The notes under the pieces are model-generated. The model saw only the letters and a list, made by a program, of their open reading frames with translations. It made no database searches and was not told the DNA's origin. Below, piece after piece: positions 11,325 through 23,337 of a stretch of 64,000 nucleotides of DNA; the first letter of the stretch is position 1; every line of letters starts with the position of its first letter. The position numbers were made by a program, and so were the translations under genes. The stretch is from Artocarpus heterophyllus (taxonomy: Eukaryota > Streptophyta > Magnoliopsida > Rosales > Moraceae), in NCBI GenBank assembly GCA_025403435.1, contig CM046341.1, positions 6,905,219 through 6,969,218 on the forward strand. The letters run 5' to 3'.

Positions 11325-12600
11325 GCCTTAACTTAATCTAATCTTTCTCTCTAAATCATGATTAATTAGCCCATAAGTGGCTTTGACTAGGATTAATTTT
11401 AACTTAAACTAAGCTTAATAATCCCCATAGTTGGCGCCATCATGAAGTGGGATGGAGTGTTAGGTAAGGCTTAATTGATTGCTTAAAGTACAATAATGAT
11501 AATGGAAGCACATTTTATGGGTACTTTAAGCCTTTCTTGTAAGAAATGCTTAAGCAGGTAAATTTTATACTGCCAGCAATAACTAACTTAGCTGACAAAA
11601 AATTTTATTACCTGATAGGTCTTCTTTATTTTTCAAATAATGTGATACACTAATCACAGTATGAATCGATAACAATCAAAGTTTAATTACGTATTTGTTT
11701 TTGACTGCATTAAGTCTAAAAATTTATTTTAAACTTAATAAAAATCCAAACATGACTTTTTCAGTATCTAAACTCACTATCAGAGTTTGTATAGTATTTT
11801 TTGTCATTACGGCTAATCGCGTAGCTCCATTTTTTACTAATTTGGCAATTAAGGATTTAATTTGCGTTAGAGTGGTTCTCGATACATTGCTAACTTAATA
11901 TTGTACTCGAAACTTCTCATAATTAAATTTCTCAAGTTCTTTACAGATAAATTCTTCTGTCTTAGTAACGGTTGAATTTATCAATTCATTTATTAAATTT
12001 CAATAGTTAATTAACTTAACTATAGAATCCGTTATAGAATTTTTGGAATATTCATATATTAATTCTATAAATTCTTTACTCACGAAATTCATACATAATG
12101 TTTTGAGGAAAATCCTTGATTTAAATATGTAAATTATGTTATTTAATTCTAGGATTTTTTCTCGGCCATTACACATCTTTTGTATAGAACAATGATATTC
12201 AACATCAATAATGCCAATATCACTACTCACACAATAGATGAGCCGCACATGTGGGCCCCAAACTTGTGGCCCATAAGTTGTGAGCAGGGGTGTTTAGCAC
12301 CACTCGACGCTTTTAGCTTTTTTCTTTGTAAACTCTACTAACTGCTTTTCTTCTTTCTTTTTTTCATGCCCCACACAAAATTATCTTTTGGAGAGTAATA
12401 TCTGTTCTCATTTTCAGGAGTACCCTCCTGATGCTACAATTGTACCCATGAAAAGTGGGACACTAAAACCATTTACCACAACGAACTTGATTGTATTTGC
12501 ACCTGAGAATCCTTCAGATGGCTATGATGATACTAGTTTTGTTGCTTCTGGTGATGCACAAATAGTAGATCCAGGGTGTCACTCTAATCTCCACAAAGAG

Positions 12601-12830
12601 GTATAAATGCCATGATCATGAAATGAGAACGTTTCTCTTCTGATGCTTTTCACAAATGAATTCAAATTTGAGCTATCCATCATTTGGCTTTGGTGAAGGA
12701 AAAGAGTGAACTCGTCTAAATGGCCTACTCTCTGCAATGATTAAAATGATGATAACAAAATCAGTTAAATTGCTCAGCAAGTCCAAACATTTCTCACAAA
12801 ACATGTGTATAAAAATATTGGTAGTTGGTA
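12601..12830 (+). other. Remnant of pseudogene intron 4
   Basis: The DNA starts with the GT donor after exon 4 (AAAGAG/GTATAA). It is unique-looking up to about 12830, where repeat DNA begins. No acceptor with a following conserved exon is seen. Confidence 0.4.
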
Positions 12831-12835
12831 TGCCT

Positions 12836-15190
12836 CAAGGGAAGTATCAAATTAATCTTACTTAAAGTGTAATTGTAGTTAAGTATAGTAATAAGTAAGG
12901 ATCGTTCCCGTAGAGAAATTGGAATAATTAATCAGTTATTAATTCTATTAAAACACAAGACACACTAAAACTAAAGACAAACGAGTTGATTATGAATATA
13001 AACTAAATAATTAAATTAAGTAAAACACAAGAAAATGAATAAAAAAAAACATTGATAAGAAAATAAAAAAAAGGATTATTTGCCACCACTAAACAAAAAC
13101 CACACAATTAATTACAAAATTATTCCCAATTTTCTATTAAAACTACCAACTGTAAATAACAACATGCTCTGCTATCTCAATGTTTCCTTAGTTTGTTGTT
13201 AAGCAAAGCAAGCTCTTCACTTAATCTTTTTCCATTAAATAACCAGAACAAGCTTTCTAGATTTAACCTAACGGAAGCATTAAGATGAAAAAGATAGGTT
13301 GATTAAAGCATTAGTCACACAAGCTTGAATCATTTAACCTAGGCTATGTTCCACATATAATCATACGAAAGTTTGACCGCAATTAATAATCACAATTCAC
13401 TACTAACGATTAGAATAACATGACAATTACGGATCAAGCATTCCAATTTAGTAATAGATTAAATTCAAGTCCTATTTAGTTGGCCACCCCAACAAAATAG
13501 TAAAATAATCATGACAACAATTATAGGCGAACATAAACAATCTCAATTAGAAAAGTTGAAAATAATTCTACAAATTAATTAGATAATTATATCTAGGGTT
13601 TTGAATTTTTCTTCAACCAAAAACATAATTAAACTAACATAATTGAAAAAGAAAGGGTTATTAACACTAGTGGCCGTTAAATTTTAGAATCTGCCTCTTT
13701 CTGCTCTATGAAGTTTAAAAATCATCACTTTACTCTTTGAACTTTTAAAACTCTCTACTTTGCCCCAAAATTTTAAAATCACTATTTTTTTCCTTGTTTC
13801 AAAACTCCTTATTTTGTCTCCTATTTTTCGATTTTCTATTCAAATAGATAAAATTAAGCTAAATTGATTCGCACATGGGTTACTTGTAGGGGCAAAAATA
13901 AGATTATATTACTCTCAGGTTTTGTTTTACGTTTACACTCTCATTTAATGTTTTTTTATCGGCTCTAATTTAAGAGGGAGGTATATGCATATTTCTTCTC
14001 AACATTGTTCGCCGATATCTTCTTATCGTTAATGCTTAACTCATCTTCTTTAGTATTTAAATTCATATATCGACGAACAATATCGACTTATAAAATGAGT
14101 TTTATATTAAAAATAAGAAGAAATATGAAGCCAAACCCTTTCTAAATGAGAGTTTAGATTAAAAAAAAAAGAAGAAGAAGCAAAAACGTCAAGTGAGAGT
14201 ATAAACATGAAACAAAACTTTGGAGTGATAAAATCTCATTTTTGCCCTTATAGGTGACCCATGTGTGAATCACGTAGGTTTAATTCCGTCTATTTGAATA
14301 GAAAAAGGGAAATTTAGGAGACAAAATGAGGAGCTTGAAAAGTTTGGGGGTAAAATGGTGATTTTTGAAATTTAAGGGGGCAAAGTGAGAAGTTTTAAAA
14401 GTTCAAGAGGTAAAATGAATATTTTTAGAGTTCAAGGAGAAAGTGTGGGAAACCCTAAAGTTTAAAGACCATCAGTGTTAATAACCCAAAAAGAAAAAAA
14501 AATAAGAAAAATAATGGTTTTAGTGTCGAAAATACTTTTACACAGACAGTTCTCCATAGCCTCTACCAGAGTTCTCCCCTTTTTCTTCAACCCTAGACTA
14601 AGAAAAACTTATAAAAAGATGAAAAAAACTTATATGATTTTCAGTTTTAAGATGGGCATTTATAGGTTAGAACTTGGGGGATGAAAAATGGGTATGTTAG
14701 TCTCAAATTAGGTAAAAAATGGAGCTAAAGTCACAATACCCATGAAGGCAAGGCTCATATGGCGTGGCAGTGAACACTCAAATAGGATGTTGGGACGCAT
14801 GGCCACGTAGCTCTTTTGGCGCTAGCACACACCTTCCTCTATGTTGTGCGCGGAGGAGCATACTTCTCTGGCGTGGACGTGCTGGCACAGCTATGGCATA
14901 AATGTGGCTTTTTTGGGGACAAGGGTATGCCTGACTTGCTTCAACGTGCTAATTTCACCCTCCTTAAGTTCCAAAAATCCAATTTTGACCCTCGGATGAC
15001 TTCCAAAATAAATAAGTAATTCTTATGCTCCAAATCTTCCATTTTCATCCATTTTTTTAATCTTATCATCTTGAAACACCTATAAAACACAAAGTCACAT
15101 ATAAAACATAAAATACTCAAAAACAAGCAAAAAAAAAGGGAAAATTTATGAGAAAATTACATCAAAACAAGCACTTATTGGTAATAGTGC
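12836..15190. repeat. Repeat-derived block, split by a nested Mutator-like element
   Basis: The left part includes GGATCGTTCCCGTAGAGAA (near 12900), a motif I recognise as recurring in plant repeats. The right part (14488-15190) includes CACCTATAAAACACAAAGTC and a GCACTTATTGGTA segment of the same repeat style. The two halves are separated by an element with clean 9-bp target duplications (13655-14487), so they probably were once continuous. No coding capacity remains and the outer borders are approximate. Confidence 0.4.
13655..14487. mobile_element. Non-autonomous Mutator-like (MULE) element, 833 bp
   Basis: The left end GGGTTATTAACACTAGTGG and right end CCATCAGTGTTAATAACCC are inverted copies. 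The inverted similarity extends for more than 200 bases on each side (for example CACATGGGTTACTTGTAGG against CCTATAGGTGACCCATGTG). A perfect 9-bp target duplication, AAAAAGAAA, flanks it at 13646-13654 and 14488-14496. Long terminal inverted repeats plus a 9-bp duplication define the Mutator superfamily. No transposase is present. Relatives occur at 33930-34316 and 35616-36096. Confidence 0.8.
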
Positions 15191-15194
15191 AATG

Positions 15195-17722
15195 CATGAT
15201 TTCAATTATGCTTACTTGTGAGCATCTTATTATTTTTTATAACTTATTCTAAACTATGGGCCCAAGTGCTCGTATCAAGTACGCGAGATCATTGAATACA
15301 GAGATCGTGTCTTAACTTGATGCTCCTTTTGGGTCAGGAGACTTATAATCCTCATTTGAGTAGAGGTTGGCATGATACTTAATTATCTTATCTTGACTTT
15401 CTTAACTTGGAAGTTTAGATTTCCAGGCTTGTAACTTAGACTTTTCGTTACTTGGTATCTAAAGTAATATGCATGACAATTGCAATCATAAACCATATAT
15501 GAATAAGGCATATAAAATTCTTTTCTTTATGCCATAAAGGAGCTTTTTGAAACTTACTTGAACCTCACACTTACTCTTCCACTAAAATCCTTTTTCCTTG
15601 GTCAGTCAACTTTGTATCATGTTTAGGCGACACTCGACTATTAGTCCGAGTCTATAATATTGGTTAATTTCTATACCACTTGACCTAGGTATACTAAGGC
15701 CAAATTTACATCTTATATTATGGCTTTGAACTTGGTGTATCAAGATTCCTCATTTGATTTAAACTTTAAGCTTATTCTATTTTAACCATTTTTTGTAAAA
15801 ATAACGATTTACCCTCAACAGGTCTCGGAAAATTTCAAACTCTTCGGAATTAAACTTGTAATTACTTGTTGCCAAAAATAATGCAGACAATCTGTTTGTG
15901 TAGTGAAAAATCCAATTTTGTCAATTTTTATGGTCTTGTTCCAAAACAAAAAAATCATGACATTTTTGCCTCGGGCACTAGAGGAAACTGTTTGGTAACG
16001 AGGATTAAAAATCTTAAAAGTCTCTTGGACAAGTTCAAACCTTTTCAAGACATTTCTCCATTTTTACCATTTTATAAAATTCCGTGATTAAATATTGTCA
16101 AATTCATAACTTAGAATCTATACAAAATTTGTGAAAAATATTTTATGAAAGTCAACAGATTTGATGAGATCGACAACTTGTATGTTTCAAGTCTTTTCAA
16201 ATTCAGTTTTGGGGGAGTTTTGGCCTAATTTATAAATATGTAGATTTGAAAATGTTCTTTTTTGGCTTAGTGCGACTAGAATTTGAGAAAAATTTCATCA
16301 CGAAAAATGTTTATCTCGATATTTCCAATAAATCATATGTTAAGCTCAAAAATTAATTTAGTATCTTATTTCCTCAAAAACTTGGATCTATAAAAATTGT
16401 TTTCAAAAAATGTTAACACTTTCCTTGCATAACTATTTGTAGAGCTTAGATTCATAAACTAAGCCTAGCAATCATATCCATAATTATACAACACATACAA
16501 AACATGCCATAGTAAGTCCTTTACATACCAAAGTACATAATTACTTATTACATCATATATATGTATTGAAATATAAACTTTAAATAAAAAGCTTAGAGTG
16601 AGGGTTTCACTTAATGTATTCCAAGATGATGGATCACTTTCTCTTGCTGAGAATGACCTTTAAAATCCCTTATTCTCAAGATCAAAACATTGACAATTAA
16701 TTTCTATGTAACCTAGACTTCGACAAAAACCCACTTAGCAGAGTTTAGATATTTTTCCTTAAGACCTCTTTAGATCAACACCAAAATCTTTGAGCTTGCA
16801 TTTAATGGTGATTTTGAGGCTTGGATCAACAAAATATCGAGGGGATTTAGGCTAGAGGGGGATGATTTTTGGAGAGAAAAAATGGAGAGAATTATTTCTT
16901 TATGAAACAATCTTCGAGGAAAAAAATGGATTTTCAAAACGACCATTGAGGATTTATAGAGCTTGATTCTTAGGGCTTATTTGCAACAAAATTTCACTGA
17001 AAAACCCTCCCCAAAACTGGATTCCCTAAAGAAACTTGGAGAAAATTTTGCACAAATTTTAAGATCAAGTGGATAAGATCAAAGGGACACCTAGTTTACT
17101 AGATCTTACTTTAGCAGTCTAAATCTTCTCAAATTATATTTTTTTTATTCTAACAGTATGATATAGAGGAGATATTTTTTCTTATCAGTGTAAAAATATC
17201 TCAGTACATAGTGTACCCATACTATTTAATTCTCAACAACAGTAGTTCATTTATTTGTGTGGGAACTAATTTGGTATAATTCTACTATATTACTTACTTA
17301 GCTGCTCTAAGTATCTCTGTATACTAGATACTATTATTGGGTGAATTGTATATTCTAATATCTATTTTAACTTAACTAATTAGTACATTGTCAATCCTTA
17401 TACTGACTTTAGCATAATATTATAATCTTATTATCCCACATTTACTTTATAGGTTTTTTATTACAAAAATTGGATTTTAACACAATCCATGTGACATTAA
17501 TTTTTGCCTTTTAAGGCACTTAACAAATTTTAAAGTATTCTAACTCAAAAAATTTGTACATGAAAATTATACCTTAATTCACAAAAATTTGCACATGAAA
17601 TTTCACTATATCTTAGTCACATAATTTTATAATTACAACACATGAAATTTTGCTAACAAACTTCATTGTTTAAATCTTGATTAAATTCTAAATTTAAACC
17701 AATGAATTTTCTGGATATTACA
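15195..17722 (-). repeat. Partial LTR of the 7500/24517 family
   Basis: The segment TGGGCCCAAGTGCTCGTATC (from 15258) matches the conserved island TGGGCCCAAGTGATCGTACC in the two solo LTRs. The right end TTTTCTGGATATTACA matches their ends (TTTTTTCGGTTATTACA and TTTTCTCGGCCATTACA). A minus-strand TATA box is at about 16952-16958. The 5' end of the family, with TGTAACGACCC, is missing, so the left side is truncated. No target duplication can be scored. Confidence 0.5.
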
Positions 17723-20230
17723 GTATATCAGTGATAAACCTTGATTCATCACTAATAAACTCATGAATAACAAAACCTAAAAAAAAAAAAAAAAACCCAA
17801 AACCCTCACTTTCCCTCTCTTATCTTTTCCTCTTCTCTCATTGCACAACATCTCCAAACACTATCGACTACACTCTATCAGGTCAGCCACCTGGAGAGCT
17901 AACAAAGGAAGATTGTCTTCCTTTCTCCGTCTTTCTCTGGTTGCTCTCAATAGATCATCTTCTCCACGCAACAATGACAATGGCAAAACTTCGATCTTAA
18001 CGACAAAGCCTTCTCCATCATGGGGGACGACGTCTAGGTTTGTCAAAGCAGCGCACGTCCATCACCACCACGTTGTGCTTCTCTGCCTTTGGGGCAACCT
18101 AATGCCAGAGACAGCGATGACGATCACTATATTTTCATTGACCTGGTTCAAGGAATGTCGAATAAACGAAGCCGTCGATAGTGGTGAAGGGCAGATGTGG
18201 GTAAAATTGGAAGAACGCCCTACGTCTCTCTCCTTCTGTTCTTGTTTCCTCCTCCTTAAAAAAATTGATCGGCCATCTACCTAAATTTAAAAGACTACGG
18301 ACCAAATTTTTTAGGTTGAGTAGCCTAGTAGCCACTTGGCCCAATTTCTCAAAATAATATTTCTACTTGGGGTTATTCTTAAGTTCAATTGGTGTAAATA
18401 GAATCTCTTCTATTTTTTAGTTTAGGGACTATATATTCAATACAATTTCACATATTTAATATTTTCTATACATTTATTTAACAAAGTAACTAAATTTTGG
18501 TAAATGTTTTTAATTTAGGGACTAAATATAGTATAAATTTTAACAGAAGGACTATTTCTATAGAGAGAAAATAGTTTAGAATCTATTTATAAGACAAAGT
18601 TAACTTTTTCTATTTAAAAATTAACAAAGGGACCATTCATGAGACATTTTTTTTTTTAGGGATGAATGATGAGACAAAATTGACTACAGAAATTAATTTT
18701 AAAAAGAAAAAAGAATTCAAGGACTATCCATGAATTTATCCATTGCTTTTAAATGTTCATGTGTGCATGATGGATCTTAAATTTGAGATCATGTAACTTC
18801 ATGAAAATTCCAACTCATGAAAATTGCTATAATTTTCCATTGCAACCGACAATCATGACTATTGTAATTTATTTCACTAATGACCATATCAAAGGCCATA
18901 TGCAATATTAGAAATAAGATTTTATGTCGTAAAATTTGGTCTTAAATCCATTGTAAGATCAAGAAATAATTTGAGGATTTCCTTAATTTAATTATAGATC
19001 CACATGACAAATGATTAGCACTTATTTGCATGATTAAATCTAGGCCATCCAAAGGAATAATGATGAAGCATGGAAATTTAGGATCCATTAGGAGATGATC
19101 CAACGGCTAGAATTAAGCAAGACAATTTGTATGTGCACGCATATGGTGGCCGAATTTCCTTGAGAAATAAGAAGAAAATTCAAAACAGGGCATTTTGCAT
19201 CATAGGTCCCAAAATTTGTAACATTCAACATTTAGGTCTTCATTGTAAAATTCAAAAACTCAAGTCCCCAAACTGCTAATTGGCTGACACTATTAATCTT
19301 TATTTTGAGAATTTGAATACTTAGATTTTCAAACTTTTTATTTGTTGGCATCGTTGGTTCCCATTTTAAGAATTTATTTGAATAAACTAAAAGCAACTAA
19401 TTTCAAGTCATTCCAAATAGGGCCTTAGACTACCTCTTCTTTTAGAGCAATCCTATACGATCTAATGGGGTTAAACCTCGCTACTCACAAAAACTGTGAG
19501 CCCTAGTCTATCATATACACTACCTACTAGGCTAGGACTTACTATTTTATGAGTAGCAGAGTTTTAATCTCATTAAATTGTATAGGATAAAAAGACCATG
19601 TGATCACATTACCCTTATTCTTCATCTATTTTTTAACAAATTTCTATCAGAGGGAGCCAAATGAGAATAATTCAAACTTTAGGGGGTAAAGTAGAAGTTT
19701 AATAGTTCGGCAATAAATTGGGAATGACCAGAAATTTTAAGGGGCACCAGTAAGATTAACCCTTTAAAAAAATAACAAAATATGAACAAAGACACAAAGG
19801 GTTCGAGACGTTATAGGGTTCGAATTGGTGTGGACTTAAACTATGTGATTTAAATTAAAGTATTAAATTACCATTTGGAATGTAAAGGTTTGAACAGGAA
19901 ATAAAACATCACATCAAAGAATTGAAATTTGAAAATATCAATTTAAACTACAGTTTTAAAAGAAAAATAAAAATATAAAGGTTTTTACTCTAGAGAATCA
20001 AAACATTTAGAATTTAGGACGAGTTAAGTTTTCAAAACTGATAATTTGAAGACCTTAATATTCTATTGGCGAATCAAAATTACGTAATTCAATTTATAAC
20101 CTAATCATCCACAAAACATTATTGATGTCTACATATAAATAGCAATTCTAGATGCAACATGCTACCATAATTCATGCATTTTCTCTCTACTCCGAATATG
20201 ATCTCTCTATCATTTTTATCATGGTGTTTA
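17723..20230. other. Intergenic DNA with repeat fragments
   Basis: The 17800-18290 stretch is more GC-rich and open for 148 codons, but the frame has no ATG and no family likeness. 18320-18720 and 19180-19420 look like old repeats with phrases such as 'TTTAGGGACTA' repeated. A hairpin element sits at 19450-19588. 19640-19760 resembles a fragment of the MULE-type element seen at 13655. No gene is supported. Confidence 0.4.
19450..19588. mobile_element. Short foldback element (MITE-like), 139 bp
   Basis: The left arm, starting ATCCTATACGATCTAATGGG, is the inverted partner of the right arm, ending ATTAAATTGTATAGGAT. The pairing covers about 40 bases on each side, including CTACTCAC/ATGAGTAG, with a loop of about 60 bases. 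It has no coding capacity. A transcript would fold into a long hairpin. No clear target duplication is visible. Confidence 0.65.
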
Positions 20231-20248
20231 AAGCTTGCACGGACAACT

Positions 20249-23200
20249 TCATGTACTAGAAGATTCAGCTGGTGGTGATCTTGAAGGAGAACACAAGAAA
20301 GGTTTGGGTGGCACTTGTAAGGAATCAGGACTTCCTTCCAACATTTCTATGACTGCACTCATTGTTGGCCGGTTTGAAGGGTCGGTTTGTATGCACCACA
20401 AGCTCGTTATTACCATTTTCCTCACTTTTATTCTGTCTTCTTCATTCTGAATTCTCTTCAGTCCAAGCTCTTCATCTAGCTCTAGACGCTTGTACACCCA
20501 ATGTGGAAAATATATTTCACTTGTATTATCAACTCTTGCATTGATATTCCTTCTCCCTCCCACCATTTCTAAAATCATCATTCCATAACTATATACATCA
20601 GACTTGTGCGAGACCCCTCCAAAGTTTCTGCAGAATACTTCGGGAGCAATATATCCAATAGTTCCTCTAGGAGCCAACATCGAGACAAGACTCTCTTTTC
20701 TTGTACAAATTTTGGCCAAGCCAAAGTCCGATATTTTAGGCACAAAATCTGCATCAAGAAGAATGTTATGAGGCTTGATATCAAAGTGCAGAATTCGTGT
20801 GTTGCAGCCAATGTGTAGATATTCTAGTCCCTTAGCAATGCCAAGTGAGATTTTGTAATGGGTTTCCCAATTCAACCGATGACTACTTTCAGTTGCGTTT
20901 TCGTCAAATATGAACTTCTCAAGAGATCCGTTAGGCATGAACTCATAAATTAGAGCTCTTTTTTTGCTCTCAAAACAGAAACCCAACAAAGTGACAACAT
21001 TGACATGTGAAGTTCTGCTAATGGTTGCCACCTCATTGATGAATTCTTGTCCATCTTCGCCTTTTGATTGGTTCAATACCTTCACTGCAACAAGACTGCC
21101 ATCATCTAACTTTCCTTTATATACGTCACCAAATCCTCCTCGGCCTAATTTTAATGTGAAGGAGTTGGTCATTTTCTTAACATCCCTATAACTGTATCTT
21201 TTGACTTGAAGCGGTCCATAGTTGCTTAGGAAGGCCTCAACATTTTTCTGAATTTGATCCTGCCGGTTGCAAAAGGAAATAAATGACTTCTTCCTCAAGT
21301 AGTAGAGTATCGCGATTAGAAACAACCCAATTCCAGCAACTGCAGCGGCTGCGGCATATAGCAAAGAAAGAAAAGGACAAAGCATGCATAAATTTAAAGT
21401 TCATTTCAATTTAAACAAGGTAATTTATTTAATCCTATCAAATGTTATTTTATCCCCTTCTCTTGAAAGTTTTAAAAATCTTGCCACCTTCTTATGCTAA
21501 TTAAATGAATTCGATGTTAAGCTAACTTCATAAAATTATCCAAAGGACTACAAGTTGAGGTATACGAGTTGTGATCTATGCATGTAGTTCCGTCACAAGG
21601 ATTCAAAAATATTTACCTATTCCCGCTTTAGCGGCCGGACCTGTTTTTCCTGCCAATTGATGAAAACATTCCGATTCAGTAGGGCAATGTAACATAAAAA
21701 TGTCTATTTTTAGATATATACATATCAGAAATAGATATTGAGACTCATAGGAGGACTTAAATCTTGCGGTCTAGTTAGTCATCTTTCTATTTTTCTTTCA
21801 CTGCCCGACTTAATTTTGTTAATGGACTAGCCAAGATCATATATATACAAGTACATGAATTAAGTCAAATGGCTAAATAGCTGTTCCAATTACCCGACTC
21901 AAGATCCACCAAAGTTTCCATGACCATCGAAAAGTATTACAATAGTTTTACATGGTAGTGAGCAATTTTGAATCAAGTGACGAAGGAATTGACCCTTAAT
22001 TAGCATGATATTAATGGAATTTTATAGAAATTGCCCATAGTCTAATCTACTAGCTAAATTTTGATTTCTCACTTCCTATTCTACTAGAAAATACATGCCA
22101 CAGTTTAATCTAAATTTAATGCTACCAATTTTAGTTTTATAATCTTCTATACCTAAAATTGTACTTTAAGTATCCTCAAAAAGAAAATAATAATAATAAA
22201 AAAAACACAAGACAAACAAAAAACTTGTTGACATGCCATTGGTTTAATTGAGAATTCGACTGTGGAAGAAATTTTCAAATTGAATGTACATATTACTATT
22301 AGACAGAAGGTAATTTTTATAACAAAGACAGACTCTTCTCCATATGGCCCACCGGTAGATAAAGAAATAAATTTATAGGGAAACGCCTATATGCTATGTG
22401 CCTATTATACCCACTTGATCATTGGGACCAAAATATAAATTTCAAATATTTTTGCAATCACAAAGAAGCTGGTCATTACCAGGAGATAATCAAAGAGAAT
22501 TAGGAGTTGCTTTGTCAAAATGAGAACAAAAGACTGACCCGGCGGAGGACATCTGGCGGCGTGAGGCCTATCTCGGCAAAAGCACTTGAAATGATAAAAG
22601 GAATAATCGAATCCGCACTTGCCTCCCGTAGCGTTACAAGGGATACAGTCACTTGCAATCCAGTTAAGCATGAATCCTCTGCTCAAAACCTCTCTCATTT
22701 CCTCTGCATTATTGATCTCGCTGCCATTATATCCCATCACTGGCAATGCCACTACTTCATTTGATCCAATCTGGCACTTTTCAGATGCCTCATCCACCTT
22801 TTTCTCGTCGGTCTCAGGCAAGGCCAAGACCCAATTGGTGCCGTTTTCTGCGGAGCAGCCGATCTTGTACTTGTTGAGATCAGATGATGAGGTGCAATTT
22901 TGGAGCCAAAATACCTTGCTGTTAATTTCATCGGAAGCAAGAGTGAAATCAGGAGGGAGAGAGACGTTTCGGATAGGAGGAAAGCACGCGTTGTTCGAAG
23001 TTGAAAACGCTGCGTTTGAGACGATGAGGGACTGGTTTTCGTAGAAGATTTCGTGGACGATGTAGTCGTCTCCGTAGAGATTGAGAATTGGGATATGATT
23101 ACTTCCATTGTGGGAGTTGCAAGAGAGGTGAAATCCCGGGTATCCACAGTGCTTGTGCTCTTCTTCAGTGTAGAACGGGAAGCTTATCAATTGGCTGCCG

Positions 23201-23337
23201 CAGAATCTGGAAACGCTGCAGTTTTGGAACAGCTGATCTACAGCGCCGACAAAGTTATTATTGTCTGGAAAGAGGCATAACATAATGAGTAATACTGGTA
23301 GGAAATGGAAGAAGAAATTTTTCATTTGGAGCTCCAT
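20249..23337 (-). CDS. LRK10L/WAK-type receptor-like protein kinase
   Basis: There are two exons, 23337-22539 and 21348-20249, joined by a 1190-base GT/AG intron in phase 1; the predicted protein is 632 residues. Exon 1 encodes a signal peptide (residues 1 to about 32), then a cysteine-rich GUB_WAK galacturonan-binding-like region (CGYPGFHLSC) and a WAK-associated C-terminal region (CNATGGKCGFDYS). Exon 2 opens with a transmembrane segment (about 267-284) and a Ser/Thr kinase: GRGGFGDVYKG near 335, VAVK lysine near 356, HFDIKPHN near 454, DFGLAK near 474, and APE near 501. The HFD form replaces HRD, so it is a non-RD kinase, a class common among immune receptors. The family is known as rust-resistance Lr10-like kinases. 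The start is the first ATG of the frame. All key catalytic residues are present and no lesion is seen. Confidence 0.9.
21349..22538 (-). other. Intron of the LRK10L-type kinase gene
   Basis: The donor is CCGG/GTCAGT at 22538-22537 and the acceptor GCCGCAG ends at 21349, both on the minus strand. The intron separates the extracellular exon from the membrane-kinase exon, as is usual in this family. The content is AT-rich with no recognised insert. Confidence 0.75.

Larger units (their letters stand above)
7500..12173 (-). mobile_element. Solo LTR, 4.67 kb, inserted in pseudogene intron 3
   Basis: It starts TGTAACGACCC and ends GGCCATTACA, so the termini are inverted TGTAA/TTACA. The flanks are TATCT (7495-7499) and CATCT (12174-12178), a 5-bp target duplication with one difference. 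No gag or pol frame lies inside. It shares long stretches with 24517-29274, including the islands near 8385-8480 and 8550-8700. On the minus strand it has a TATA box (11317-11324), a leader-like stretch and a CAG/GTAAGT donor (9012-9020), so I infer that the element reads on the minus strand. A Ty3/gypsy LTR of the very long kind is the likeliest class. Confidence 0.7.
6018..12600 (+). pseudogene. Metallo-beta-lactamase-fold (LACTB2-like) gene, 5' half only, decayed
   Basis: Four exons can be read: about 6018-6280, 6359-6506, 7014-7168 and 12418-12600, all with GT/AG borders and consistent phase. Conserved blocks include VEFVLVKQKRPPKFGDDEYD, FGPGTPFHTLFTLGLLVAGD, QSCLNWLLDVKPSGDRIGP and ALIVDPGC-like DAQIVDPGCHS, the entry to the metallo-beta-lactamase fold. 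Lesions: the only ATG with good context (6018) is out of frame with exon 1, and no other in-frame ATG follows the upstream stop at 5672. Exon 3 opens with a TAG at 7016-7018, between the split Glu codon and C-K-W. After exon 4 and its donor at 12601 there is no exon carrying the metal-binding HxHxDH motif. The intact family acts as a hydrolase; this copy cannot. Intron 3 carries a 4.7 kb solo LTR. Confidence 0.8.

Noticed and set aside
18055..18075. HHHH coding run considered as the lost metal-binding exon of the LACTB2-like gene
   Set aside because: The surrounding residues do not match the family's H-x-H-x-D-H context, there is no splice acceptor in phase, and it lies 5 kb of repeat DNA away.
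17841..18284. 147-codon open frame, possible gene
   Set aside because: It begins with TTG, not ATG, resembles no family, is low in complexity (Ser/Arg/His-rich) and lies in repeat-derived DNA.
22507..23285. Plus-strand frames across the kinase extracellular exon
   Set aside because: They are shadows of the minus-strand coding exon, whose cysteine pattern and glycosylation sites fit the WAK-type domain.
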